The position numbers and the translations under genes were made by a program. The notes under the pieces were generated by a model. The model was not told where the DNA came from. It ran no database searches and worked only from the letters and a program-made list of their open reading frames with translations. From the NCBI RefSeq assembly GCF_001679785.1, contig NZ_CP016287.1, forward strand, positions 186,001 to 250,000: DNA of 64,000 bases, given 5' to 3'. Positions 54,292 to 64,000 of this stretch are shown one piece after another. The stretch's first letter is position 1. Each line of letters begins with the position of its first letter. Origin of the DNA: Rhizobium leguminosarum (lineage in GTDB: Bacteria > Pseudomonadota > Alphaproteobacteria > Rhizobiales > Rhizobiaceae).

Positions 54292-54765
54292 CTAGCTGGC
54301 GGCGTTCCTTTTGCCGAGGAGGGCTGCGCGGATCTGTTCGCTTTTGCTCAACAGGGGAGCGGGGATCGGTGCTGTCTGCTCGGGCGCGTCTGTCTTACCG
54401 GTGGTCTGCTTGAGGCTCAGAAAGCGTTTTTGCGCGACCAGCCGGTCTTCGGACGACAGTGGTTCGACAGGTTCACCGTCAAGACCATGGCGCATGGAAT
54501 CGGGTTGGGCGCTGGCGAAATAGTAGCGCCGGCCGTGGACGTAGGCCGCGGTCGCTCGCCTGAGCGTGGTGACGCCGGCATCGGGCTTCAGGAGCGGGCG
54601 GAGTTCGTTGAAAAGGCCGACGGCAAAAGGAAGGACCGGATCTCCCGCCTTGGCAGGAAGGACGCCAACCGGCCGGATCAACAGCATGTTGATCGCGTTT
54701 GCCTTCTCCACGTCGAGCTCGGTTGCCGCAATCGGTCCGCGGCTGATCTTCCAGGGCTTGTCCAT
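54292..54765 (-). CDS. ProQ/FinO-domain RNA chaperone
   Basis: 157 residues from the ATG preceded by GGAGGACGC. The ProQ/FinO core lies at about 20-115: INMLLIRPVGVLPA, LPFAVGLFNELRPLL, TTLRRATAAYVHGRRYYFASAQPDSMRHGLDGEPVEPLSSEDRLVAQKRF, matching the R-x-(D)LDG-x-P...S/V-x-E pattern. The family binds structured RNAs and mediates sRNA pairing or plasmid transfer control. A Lys/Ser/Pro-rich tail ends in SEQIRAALLGKRNAAS. Convergent with the sugar operon and divergent from panC. It may be a plasmid-borne global RNA regulator. Confidence 0.8.
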   Translation of the reverse strand: MDKPWKISRGPIAATELDVEKANAINMLLIRPVGVLPAKAGDPVLPFAVGLFNELRPLLKPDAGVTTLRRATAAYVHGRRYYFASAQPDSMRHGLDGEPVEPLSSEDRLVAQKRFLSLKQTTGKTDAPEQTAPIPAPLLSKSEQIRAALLGKRNAAS

Positions 54766-55041
54766 GCGTCCTCCATGTAACGTCCATAGCGACCGACTGT
54801 GATGGTATCTTGACGGACAGGGCGAGTAACGGAAGTCGCACATCGTCGGTTCCACTGCAAGCAGATGAGACGCGGGAAAAGGAGCTTAGTGCCGAAATGC
54901 CGTTTCCCGGGGCTGATATGGTCCGGTGTCATCGGCTGGCGTTTCATCTAATCGTTTTTATCCAGGAATATGCATTGACCTGCCGCATCGATTACACTTC
55001 TTATCCGCGCCCAAGATGGAGTGACCGCCAGGGGAGGATAT

Positions 55042-55971
55042 ATGCGGGTTTTCTCGAGCATTGACGAGCTGCGCCACACGCTCGACGCGCTGCGGCGGCA
55101 GGGGCGAACCGTCGGCCTTGTTCCGACGATGGGCTATCTCCATGCCGGTCATATGGAGCTCGTCTCGCGCGCTCGAGCCGAGAATGACATCGTCGTCGTC
55201 TCGATTTTCGTCAATCCGCTGCAGTTCGGCCCGGCGGAAGATCTGAGCAAATATCCGCGCGATCTGGAACGCGATGCCGCCATGCTGAGGCAAGCCGGCG
55301 TCAATTTTCTTTTTTCGCCTGGCGTCGAGGACATGTATCCCCGCCCGATGCTTGCTGTCGTCGACGTTCCCGATCTCGGGCGCGAACTGGAAGGGGCGGT
55401 ACGGCCTGGGCATTTTGCCGGCGTCACCACTGTCGTCTGCAAGCTTTTCAACATCGTGCAACCGCAAACCGCCTATTTCGGAGAGAAGGATTACCAGCAG
55501 GTCATCATCATCAAGCGCATGGTGGACGATCTGGCCGTGCCGGTGCGCGTGATATCGGTGCCGACGGTCAGGGACAGCGACGGCCTCGCATTGTCGTCGC
55601 GCAACGTCTATCTCAGCGAGGCGGAGCGGCGTGCCGCGGTGATCGTCCCTCAGACCCTTGACGAGGCCGAGCGTCTGGTCGCCGGCGGCCTGACCGATCC
55701 GGTGGAACTCGAGGCAAAGCTCACGGCATTTCTCAATCGCGAGCCTCTGGCAAAGCCCGAGGTCGTCGCCATCAGGGATGCCGCAACGCTGAAGCCGGTC
55801 ACATCGATCGCAGATCCTGTCGTCGTGGCGCTCTTCGTTCGGGTCGGCTCGACACGGCTGCTCGACAACAGGGTCGTCAGTAGCAACCGAGTTGTCGGAG
55901 ACAACCGGGTTGTCGGGAACAAAAGGGTTGTCGGCGGGCGGAGCTTGCCGGGAAAGGGAGTGACCAGATGA
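55042..55971 (+). CDS. panC: Pantothenate synthetase
   Basis: 309 residues. PanC motifs: [18 protein letters not shown] (HIGH-type), [58 protein letters not shown]. It joins pantoate and beta-alanine using ATP in vitamin B5/CoA synthesis. GGGGAGGA precedes the ATG. The usual family end (TRLLDNRVV) is extended by about 35 residues made of NRVVGx hexapeptides. Its stop overlaps the panB start. In R. etli the panCB genes are known on plasmid p42f. Confidence 0.92.
   Translation: MRVFSSIDELRHTLDALRRQGRTVGLVPTMGYLHAGHMELVSRARAENDIVVVSIFVNPLQFGPAEDLSKYPRDLERDAAMLRQAGVNFLFSPGVEDMYPRPMLAVVDVPDLGRELEGAVRPGHFAGVTTVVCKLFNIVQPQTAYFGEKDYQQVIIIKRMVDDLAVPVRVISVPTVRDSDGLALSSRNVYLSEAERRAAVIVPQTLDEAERLVAGGLTDPVELEAKLTAFLNREPLAKPEVVAIRDAATLKPVTSIADPVVVALFVRVGSTRLLDNRVVSSNRVVGDNRVVGNKRVVGGRSLPGKGVTR
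55867..55938 (+). repeat. Four 18-bp tandem repeats in the 3' end of panC
   Basis: Units at 55867-55884, 55885-55902, 55903-55920 and 55921-55938 share the form AAC-CGG-GTT-GTC-GGN-NNC and encode N/K-R-V-V-G/S-x. They lie in frame and extend the protein tail without disturbing the catalytic domain. Units differ by third-base and a few other changes, so the expansion is not brand new. Confidence 0.8.
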
Positions 55972-56789
55972 GCGCGGCCGGAATTCAGAAGCGCCTTACA
56001 CCAGTGCGCATCTCAGCTATGAAAGGCGGCAAGCCAATCGTCTGCCTGACCGCCTATACGACCTCCATGGCGCGGCTGCTCGATGAGCATTGCGACCTCC
56101 TGCTGGTCGGGGATTCGCTTGGCATGGTGCTCTACGGCATGGAGTCCACCATCGGCGTGACGCTCGACATGATGATCGCGCACGGCAAGGCGGTGATGCG
56201 CGGCGTCGGCAAGGCCTGCGTCGTCGTCGACATGCCGTTCGGCAGTTATCAGGAATCGAAGGAGATCGCCTTCCGCAATGCTGTTCGCATCCTGCAGGAA
56301 ACCGGCTGCGATGCCGTCAAGCTGGAGGGCGGCGAGGAGATGGCCGAGACCATCGCCTTTCTGACGAAGCGGGGGATTCCGGTTATGGGCCATATCGGCC
56401 TGATGCCGCAGCAGGTCCAAACCGCAGGCGGTTATCGGTCCGTCGGCCATTCCGAACACGAGACGTCGAAAATCCGCCGCGATGCCCACGCCGTTGGCGG
56501 CTCGGGCGCCTTTGCGGTCGTCATCGAGGGCACGGTGGAGCCGCTCGCCCGCGAGGTGACGGCCGCCATGCACGTTCCGACCATCGGCATCGGCGCTTCT
56601 TCCGCCTGTGACGGCCAGGTTCTGGTTTCCGACGACATTCTGGGGCTCTTCAACGATTTCACCCCGCGCTTCGTCAAGCGCTACGACGAACTCGGCAAGA
56701 GGATTTCGGCCGCCGCTGCCGCTTATGCCGACGAGGTCCGATCGCGACAGTTTCCGGCAGCGGAGCATACGTTCAAACGGCGATCTTGA
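55968..56789 (+). CDS. panB: 3-methyl-2-oxobutanoate hydroxymethyltransferase
   Basis: 273 residues: [97 protein letters not shown], all PanB signatures with the Mg2+ and substrate residues present. Catalyses the first committed step to pantoate. Translationally coupled to panC by a 4-base overlap. Confidence 0.93.
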   Translation: MSAAGIQKRLTPVRISAMKGGKPIVCLTAYTTSMARLLDEHCDLLLVGDSLGMVLYGMESTIGVTLDMMIAHGKAVMRGVGKACVVVDMPFGSYQESKEIAFRNAVRILQETGCDAVKLEGGEEMAETIAFLTKRGIPVMGHIGLMPQQVQTAGGYRSVGHSEHETSKIRRDAHAVGGSGAFAVVIEGTVEPLAREVTAAMHVPTIGIGASSACDGQVLVSDDILGLFNDFTPRFVKRYDELGKRISAAAAAYADEVRSRQFPAAEHTFKRRS

Positions 56790-56810
56790 GGCGAGGCCAT
56801 ATCAGGTCCA

Positions 56811-57725
56811 TCACCGGGCGGCATACTGTTCGCGCATGCTGTCGGCCGACCGGCGAACCGCCTCGGAAACCTGCTGGAGTTGTTTGGCCATCGGCGTCGA
56901 ATTGCGCCAGATCATGCCGATCGTTCGCGACGGCTGCGGAGACTGAAAACGGGAGATGGAGACATGCGCCGAGCGCGTTTCGAGAGGAACAGCCATTTCG
57001 GGAATCAGGGTGATGCCGATACCGGCGCTGACCATCTGGACCAAGGTGGAGAGAGAGCTGCCTTCCATGACTTCCCGGGGACGGGCCTGCCCTATCTTGC
57101 AGAACGACAGGGCCTGATCGCGAAAGCAGTGGCCTTCCTCGAGCAGCAGCAACCGCATTTCGCGCAGCGCCTCGCGTTCGGGCACCGGCTTGCCCTCGTC
57201 TTCGGGCCGCCGGACCAGCACGAACTCTTCCTTGAAGAGCTCGAGTTCTGCCAAGAAGGGTTCCGACACCGGTAAGGCAACGATTGCCGTGTCCAGCTGG
57301 CCTTGCGCCAGCTCGTGAACCAGCTTCGACGTCTGCGTCTCGCGCACCTCGATCTGGATGCCGGCAAAGCTCCTGTTCAGATCGTTGATGATCGCCGGCA
57401 ACAGATAGGGCGCAATCGTAGGGATGATGCCGATGCGCAGCCGCGTCAGGAAAGGATCGCGCGCGGCACGCGCCAGATCCGCCAGCTCGTCCACGCCACG
57501 CAGGATATCGCGGATCCTGAGCGCGACGCTTTGGCCGAAAGCGGTCAGCTTCACCTCACGCGCGTTGCGCTCAAAAAGCTCACCGCCCAACTCTTGCTCA
57601 AGTTCTTTGATCTGCATTGACAATGCCGGCTGGGAGATTGCACAGGCGTCGGCGGCACGTCGGAAGCGGCCATCTCTAGCCAGTGCTTCAAAATAACGTA
57701 GCTGTTTCAGGGTAAGGTTCTTCAT
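56811..57725 (-). CDS. oxyR: Hydrogen-peroxide-sensing LysR regulator OxyR
   Basis: 304 residues. N-terminal LysR HTH (LTLKQLRYFEALARDGRFRRAADACAISQPALSMQIKELEQELG). The effector domain has the redox pair Cys200 and Cys209 (EEGHCFRDQALSFC), spaced as in E. coli OxyR C199/C208. It activates katG on oxidation. Divergent from katG with a 143-base shared region that should hold its binding site, and convergent with panB. The panB-oxyR-katG order recalls R. etli p42f. Confidence 0.9.
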   Translation of the reverse strand: MKNLTLKQLRYFEALARDGRFRRAADACAISQPALSMQIKELEQELGGELFERNAREVKLTAFGQSVALRIRDILRGVDELADLARAARDPFLTRLRIGIIPTIAPYLLPAIINDLNRSFAGIQIEVRETQTSKLVHELAQGQLDTAIVALPVSEPFLAELELFKEEFVLVRRPEDEGKPVPEREALREMRLLLLEEGHCFRDQALSFCKIGQARPREVMEGSSLSTLVQMVSAGIGITLIPEMAVPLETRSAHVSISRFQSPQPSRTIGMIWRNSTPMAKQLQQVSEAVRRSADSMREQYAAR

Positions 57726-57727
57726 AA

Positions 57728-60055
<2,328 letters not shown>

Positions 60056-60068
60056 TCGGCAGCATTTC

Positions 60069-60105
60069 GCCCGGGCGCAGTTTCGGCTGCGCCCGGGCAT
60101 TTTTC
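60069..60105 (+). terminator. Rho-independent terminator of katG
   Basis: GCCCGGGCGCAG-TTTCGG-CTGCGCCCGGGC is a perfect 12-bp stem with a 6-base loop, followed by ATTTTT. It begins 13 bases after the katG stop. Confidence 0.85.
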
Positions 60106-60180
60106 ATCGGAGACCGGACCTACTACCCGACCGTCCAGTTCTCGAAACGCCTGATGCTCGATTGGGCGGCCACTACCCCT

Positions 60181-60343
60181 CCTCCGTCATCCCTGTGCCC
60201 TCAGTGCTTTGCCCGAGTGATGTCACAGGGATCCAGCGCGTCCAAGTCCTTGGGCGCGGGCGACCTCCTTGCTTTGATAAGAGTCATTCACCGCGCAGAC
60301 GCGCCGTGGCTGGATTCCTGTGCCTGTCACAGGAATGAGGAGT
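60181..60343. repeat. Large palindromic intergenic repeat of Rhizobiaceae type
   Basis: The left end CTCCGTCATCCCTGTG...TGTCACAGGGATCCAGC (60182-60237) is mirrored by the right end GCTGGATTCCTGTGCCTGTCACAGGAATGAGGAG (60309-60342). The centre includes CCAAGTCCTTGGGC. The structure and sequence style match multi-copy palindromic elements seen between genes in rhizobia. No protein is encoded. The remainder of the gap up to 60374 is empty. Confidence 0.6.
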
Positions 60344-60374
60344 GTGCCCCGATCGCGACACCGTCTCTGGGCTT

Positions 60375-60932
60375 TTAGCGAGGCAGAATGCCGAAAGGCG
60401 AAAGTGACAGCAGATCGGGATCGGTCGTCGCCGTTACTGTCGCTACCTGGGCATGGCTTATGCTGTAGCCGTAGGTGAGGACGCGGTCTCCGTCGATCAT
60501 GAAGAATTGCGCCTGATCCAGGCCGGGCCGCAGGTTACCCGTCACGGTGACGGTCTCGTACATTCTTGCCAGGTGCAAAGGCTCTTCCGGAACGACACGA
60601 ACCAGTTGGTTGGGCGGAGGGGACGGCATGTGACTGCAGGCTCCGGCCCAAGGCACCAGCATGAATTCGTAGACAAGATCGCCATCCTGGTCGATCGGCA
60701 GAACGAAGCCCGTCAATTGGATCGGATGTTCCTCGCCATGCCAGGCGAGTGTTTCGCCTTGTGGGCCGCTTACCGCCTTGCCCGACGGCGGAACTGTCGC
60801 TTTGGGCTGATCGGCCGGCCGTAAAGCGTTCCAGAAAATAGGCTGCGTTGCAGCGAAGGCGTCAGAAATTGGGCATGCGAAACCAAATGCCAGCGCCGCG
60901 AACGTCAGGAGCAAAGGTTTGTGCTTCATCAT
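60375..60932 (-). CDS. DUF3299 family exported protein
   Basis: 185 residues (first or second Met). Signal peptide with cleavage near DAFAAT (about residue 29). The body has IFWNALRPADQP, IQLTGFVLPIDQDGDLVYEFMLVPWAGACSHMPSPPPNQLVRV, typical of DUF3299, a periplasmic family of unknown function in which members sit near metal or ABC export systems. The single Cys plus His/Met in GACSHMPSPPPNQ suggests metal binding, but this is not established. Confidence 0.78.
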   Translation of the reverse strand: MMKHKPLLLTFAALAFGFACPISDAFAATQPIFWNALRPADQPKATVPPSGKAVSGPQGETLAWHGEEHPIQLTGFVLPIDQDGDLVYEFMLVPWAGACSHMPSPPPNQLVRVVPEEPLHLARMYETVTVTGNLRPGLDQAQFFMIDGDRVLTYGYSISHAQVATVTATTDPDLLSLSPFGILPR

Positions 60933-61262
60933 TGCATCTCCACGGGGCCGGCCGCTTGACCACCTTGCCGCTGCCGTATGGATGCTACTCCCGATCCCGC
61001 TCGGCCGTCAAAGCTTCCGGCGCGGATTACTCAGGGCTTTGCAGAGAAAAGGGAGAGGGTGTGCCGTGCATGCCCTCTCTTTCGTCATATTCGAGCCCGT
61101 CCTGCTGCTGTTCGGCAAGAAAGTGACGGCAGCGCCAAGGAATCGCTGCCCTCGACCGGAGGCAATAGCTCGGGGGAACGACGACCGAGTGGTTGGCAGT
61201 CAGGAGACCCCGCGTGGGGTGAACACGGGATCTCCCTGTCGGACAGGTGGGCTGGTGAAGCC
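60933..61262. other. Gene-free interval
   Basis: 330 bases between two leftward genes. It holds a short GC stem (AGAGGG...CCCTCT around 61045) but no convincing coding frame, promoter pair or known repeat. Confidence 0.4.
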
Positions 61263-61721
61263 TTACTTTTCCGGCATCATCGAAGAGTGGTGCGAGGTAA
61301 TCAGCCAGTTCTCGTCCTTGAATTCATAGGTATAGGTGTAGCGGGCGGGAACCTTCGAGCCGTCCTTCAGGCTGAAGGTGTAGGTGCCGGTGTCGACGGC
61401 CCAGTTGCAGCCGATCTTGATGTCGCGGCTATCGATATGGCCCTTGGGCTCATTCACCAGGAAGTGCTCGAAATAATCGATCCGTTCCGCCTGGGTCAGA
61501 CGAGGCTTGTCCGACAAGGTCGCGAGCAGCACGGAGTCCTCACTGTAGTTCTTGGCGACCTCCTGGGGGCTCAGGGTCGCGAGTGAGGTATTCCAGCGGT
61601 CGAAGAGCTTGGCGATTTCCGCCTCGCTTGTCGGCGCACAGGTTGCGGTTTCGGCAGCCGCCGCGGCTGACTGGACCTGAACGAAACCGAGAACGAGGGC
61701 GGCAGCAATGATGGTACGCAT
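61263..61721 (-). CDS. SnoaL/DUF4440-like exported protein
   Basis: 152 residues from the ATG with AGGAAAG upstream. The signal peptide ends near AAAAAETA (about residue 24). The mature part EIAKLFDRWNTSLATLSPQEVAKNYSEDSVLLATLSDKPRLTQ... YTYEFKDENWLITSHHSSMMPEK is the cone-shaped NTF2-like fold (DUF4440/calcium-calmodulin kinase II association type). Substrate or partner is unknown. Periplasmic by its signal peptide. Confidence 0.8.
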   Translation of the reverse strand: MRTIIAAALVLGFVQVQSAAAAAETATCAPTSEAEIAKLFDRWNTSLATLSPQEVAKNYSEDSVLLATLSDKPRLTQAERIDYFEHFLVNEPKGHIDSRDIKIGCNWAVDTGTYTFSLKDGSKVPARYTYTYEFKDENWLITSHHSSMMPEK

Positions 61722-61912
61722 TTTGACTTTCCTATGTGGCGGTTCCGGCGGACATCGCATCGGTCGACCGCATGATCGACATCTAAGGTGCCCAGTGCCG
61801 CCGCCCCATCTGCCGGGTGGCTCCGATCGGGTCTGCCGAACGGCATAGATGACATTCCCGCCGGAATGACTATCGTGCCGGCGTCATTCATATCGGAGCA
61901 GTCCCGTCAGGC

Positions 61913-63040
61913 ATGAACCACGATACAGGCGCGACGCATTCGCCGAACGTAACGGAATTGAAGGCCCTTTACCGGGCAGCGGAAGCGCGCGCGGCTCGTC
62001 TGCGCTTCATCATGGAGGCGCGAAACCTGCTTGACGCACAAACTTTCGAAGCGGCTGCTCAGGAGGTTCTGTCCCGTCTCGCCGACTTCGCGGGAGCATC
62101 TTTTGCCGAGCTCGTTTTCCCGTCCTCGCAAGAAGAGCTGCCTGTGCAGATGACGGTCGGCAAGTCGACAAGCCCCGGAAGCGACAGCATCTTGTTTACC
62201 TCGCAAGACGGCTCCGGTCTCTGCCTGACGCTGATCGGTCCGCTGAGGGGGCGCGGCGTCGATGCCGACGATCGGCAAACATTGGAGGTGGTGGCGGGAC
62301 AGCTCGCCGACGCCTACAATCTCAATCGGCAGGCAGCGGAAAACCAGGCGCTTCTCGGCGATCTCCAGCGGCAGCGAAGTGAACTCGCGGCCCTTGTCGC
62401 GCAATTGATCCAGGCGCAGGAACAGGAGCGGCAGCGGGTGGCGCTTGATCTTCACGACGGCTCGGCGCAGCTGGCTGCAGGCCTCAGCTATCGCCTGCAG
62501 GACCTCGCGGCCCGTATCGGCGAGGCGCATGTCCTGAAGCCCGAGATCGACCAACTTGCTGCACTGGCGCGCCATTCCGTTGCCGATCTCAGGGCGGCCA
62601 TCGCCGATCTTCGCCCGCCCGAACTCGATGATCTCGGTGTCGCCGCGGCCCTGCGCACGCGTCTCGATGCGATCGACGGTCTCGAAGTGATCGCCGACCT
62701 CGATGTCGCCTCCGACCGCTGGCCGGCATCGACCGGGATCATCTTCTATCGCGTCGCGCAGGAAGCGATCACCAATGTGATCAAGCACGCCGAGGCGAGC
62801 CGCTTGGTCGTGCGGCTCTTCGAGGACGGCGAGGGCGAAGCGCATCTCGAAGTGATCGATGATGGCAAAGGCATCGGCGAGCTGCGCCATCCCCAGATGC
62901 GGGGCGGGCAACTCGGCATCGTCGGCATGCGGGAACGGCTGGCGCTGCTCGGCGGCCGGATCGAGATCGAGGCCGGGTCTTCGGGCGGCACGCATGTCCG
63001 CGCCGCCGCCCCCCTTGCGCAGGAGACGACATCAGAATGA
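61913..63040 (+). CDS. Sensor histidine kinase (HisKA_3 / NarL-partner type)
   Basis: 375 residues, soluble. The N-terminal ~150 residues form a GAF-like sensor. The dimerisation helix has RVALDLHDGSAQLAAGLSYRLQDL with phospho-accepting His181; the ATPase domain has YRVAQEAITNVIKHAEASRLVV, DDGKGIGEL and GIVGMRERLALLGGRIEIEAGSSGGTHV. No membrane segment. It overlaps the response regulator gene by 4 bases and is its cognate kinase. The signal is unknown. Confidence 0.86.
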   Translation: MNHDTGATHSPNVTELKALYRAAEARAARLRFIMEARNLLDAQTFEAAAQEVLSRLADFAGASFAELVFPSSQEELPVQMTVGKSTSPGSDSILFTSQDGSGLCLTLIGPLRGRGVDADDRQTLEVVAGQLADAYNLNRQAAENQALLGDLQRQRSELAALVAQLIQAQEQERQRVALDLHDGSAQLAAGLSYRLQDLAARIGEAHVLKPEIDQLAALARHSVADLRAAIADLRPPELDDLGVAAALRTRLDAIDGLEVIADLDVASDRWPASTGIIFYRVAQEAITNVIKHAEASRLVVRLFEDGEGEAHLEVIDDGKGIGELRHPQMRGGQLGIVGMRERLALLGGRIEIEAGSSGGTHVRAAAPLAQETTSE

Positions 63041-63699
63041 CGGCATCGATCCTTGTCGCCGACGATCACGACATCGCCCGCGCCGGTCTTATCGCCATGA
63101 TCGGCGGTCAGGACGATTTCCATGTCGGCTGGGACGTGTGCGACGGCGTCGAAGCGGTGGAGGCCTCAGCTCACCACAAGCCGGATCTGGCACTGCTCGA
63201 CATCCGCATGCCGCGTATGGATGGCCTCGCCGCGACGAGGGAGATCCGACGCGTGTCGCCGGGAACACGCGTCATGATCATTACGATGCATGACAGTCTC
63301 GACTACCTGGAAGCGGCGATCGAGGCAGGCGCCACGGGCTATCTGCTCAAGGACGCCAGCAGGGAAGACATTCTCCGCACGATCCGCCGCGTCCTTCAGG
63401 GCGACGCCTTCTTCGACGGTCCGCTCGTCGCCAAGCTGTTGCGCCGCGCCGCCACCAAGCCGCAGACCAACAGCAGCGCCCTGGAGACGCTGACGATCCG
63501 GGAGCGCGAAGTCCTGTCGAAGGTGGCCGAGGGGCTGACGAACAAGGAGATCGCCAGGACCCTGAAGATCTCGCCGGGTACCGTGAAGATCCACGTCGAG
63601 CGGATCATCGGCAAGCTCGGCGCCGGCGACCGGACGCAGGCCGCGGTCATGGCCGTGCGCGGCGGGCTCGTGTCAAGATCCGGGGAAGAGCAGCAATGA
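63037..63699 (+). CDS. NarL/FixJ-family response regulator
   Basis: 220 residues. The receiver domain has ILVADDHDIARAGLIAMI, phospho-acceptor Asp55 in LALLDIRMPRMDG, and Lys in YLLKDAS. LuxR-type HTH LTIREREVLSKVAEGLTNKEIARTLKISPGTVKIHVERIIGKLG. Overlaps the next gene by 4 bases, so kinase, regulator and the CHASE3 protein form one operon. Confidence 0.9.
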   Translation: MTASILVADDHDIARAGLIAMIGGQDDFHVGWDVCDGVEAVEASAHHKPDLALLDIRMPRMDGLAATREIRRVSPGTRVMIITMHDSLDYLEAAIEAGATGYLLKDASREDILRTIRRVLQGDAFFDGPLVAKLLRRAATKPQTNSSALETLTIREREVLSKVAEGLTNKEIARTLKISPGTVKIHVERIIGKLGAGDRTQAAVMAVRGGLVSRSGEEQQ

Positions 63700-64000
63700 C
63701 CGCGACGACGCGCCGGCAGGCGCTACGCTTCGCCGACCTACCGCTTAGGGCGAAGGGCATCGTCATCATCACGGTGCCGCTGGCGCTATTGCTGGCGGCC
63801 CTCGCCTCGGTCTTCGTGGCCGACCGGCAAAGCCGGATTGCCGAGGATCAGGTGCGGGTAACGCTCGAAATCCAGTCGGGCATTCAGGAGATCCATGCCT
63901 CGATCGCGGAAGCGGCGACCGCGATGCGGGGTTATCTGCTGACCGGCAGAACCGATTTTCTTGATCCCTTCAACCGAGCTGAGGACAGATTGCCCATCGT
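63696..64000 (+). CDS. CHASE3-domain membrane sensor, N-terminal part (continues past window)
   Basis: 101 codons are visible and the frame is open at the end. A basic N-terminus is followed by one membrane helix (GIVIITVPLALLLAALASVFVA) and the start of a CHASE3 extracellular sensor (IQEIHASIAEAATAMRGYLLTGRTDFLDPFNRAEDRLP). Such proteins usually end in a histidine kinase or cyclase. It is coupled to the response regulator by ATGA. Confidence 0.82.
   Translation, partial: MTATTRRQALRFADLPLRAKGIVIITVPLALLLAALASVFVADRQSRIAEDQVRVTLEIQSGIQEIHASIAEAATAMRGYLLTGRTDFLDPFNRAEDRLPI

Noticed and set aside
55867..55938. Tandem repeats as a possible CRISPR array
   Set aside because: 18-bp units without spacers, in frame within panC, no cas genes.

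Overview
The window looks like a replicon (probably a large plasmid) of Rhizobium, in the R. leguminosarum / R. etli group. The evidence is uniformly GC-rich codon use, the vicibactin siderophore genes in vbsGS / vbsADL / rpoI order, a panCB - oxyR - katG block of the kind described for R. etli p42f-type plasmids, and alphaproteobacterial intergenic mosaic repeats. No replication genes, rRNA, tRNA, CRISPR array, prophage or insertion sequence was seen, so the replicon type is an inference.

Layout. (1) 1-10486: iron acquisition. A siderophore NRPS (partial, vbsS) with its MbtH partner (vbsG) runs leftward. The divergent operon vbsA-vbsD-vbsL runs rightward and ends tail-to-tail with the ECF sigma gene rpoI. 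A GNAT gene and the uptake pair fhuA-fhuF (TonB receptor and ferrisiderophore reductase) follow. The two divergent vbs promoters carry the same TAAAC-N16-CGTC signature, and TGA-N9-TCA palindromes precede rpoI and fhuA. This suggests an iron repressor acting on rpoI, and RpoI acting on vbs. (2) 10666-12877: a PIN/RHH toxin-antitoxin pair and a diguanylate cyclase broken by a one-base insertion. (3) 13033-21154: a GntR/FadR-controlled peptide/opine-type ABC transporter operon with two DapA-family lyases. (4) 21257-30411: an IclR regulator and a second peptide-type ABC importer with an alpha/beta hydrolase and a gamma-glutamyltransferase-like enzyme. (5) 30461-36143: housekeeping and stress genes (CBS protein, AI-2E permease, hydrolase, L,D-transpeptidase, OmpA-like lipoprotein, Hsp20 under a ROSE-like RNA thermometer).

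(6) 36221-54240: glycan use. It holds a GH3 beta-glucosidase with a TetR regulator, a GH38 alpha-mannosidase, two ROK regulators, a Gfo/Idh oxidoreductase, a sugar isomerase and a complete CUT1 sugar ABC transporter. The mannosidase promoter and the transporter promoter share a nearly identical 31-bp promoter/operator, which ties them into one regulon. A RES/Xre toxin-antitoxin pair and a LysR remnant interrupt this block. (7) 54292-60105: a small ProQ/FinO-like RNA chaperone, pantothenate synthesis (panC with a C-terminal 18-bp repeat expansion, panB) and oxyR/katG. (8) 60181-64000: a large palindromic repeat, two small exported proteins, and a sensor kinase / response regulator / CHASE3 protein operon that leaves the window.

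The most interesting points are the paired promoter codes in regions 1 and 6, the degenerate catalytic motif in the NRPS condensation domain, the repeat tail of PanC, a 46-codon gene translationally coupled to hsp20, and the unassigned substrates of the two peptide-type transporters with their co-encoded enzymes.
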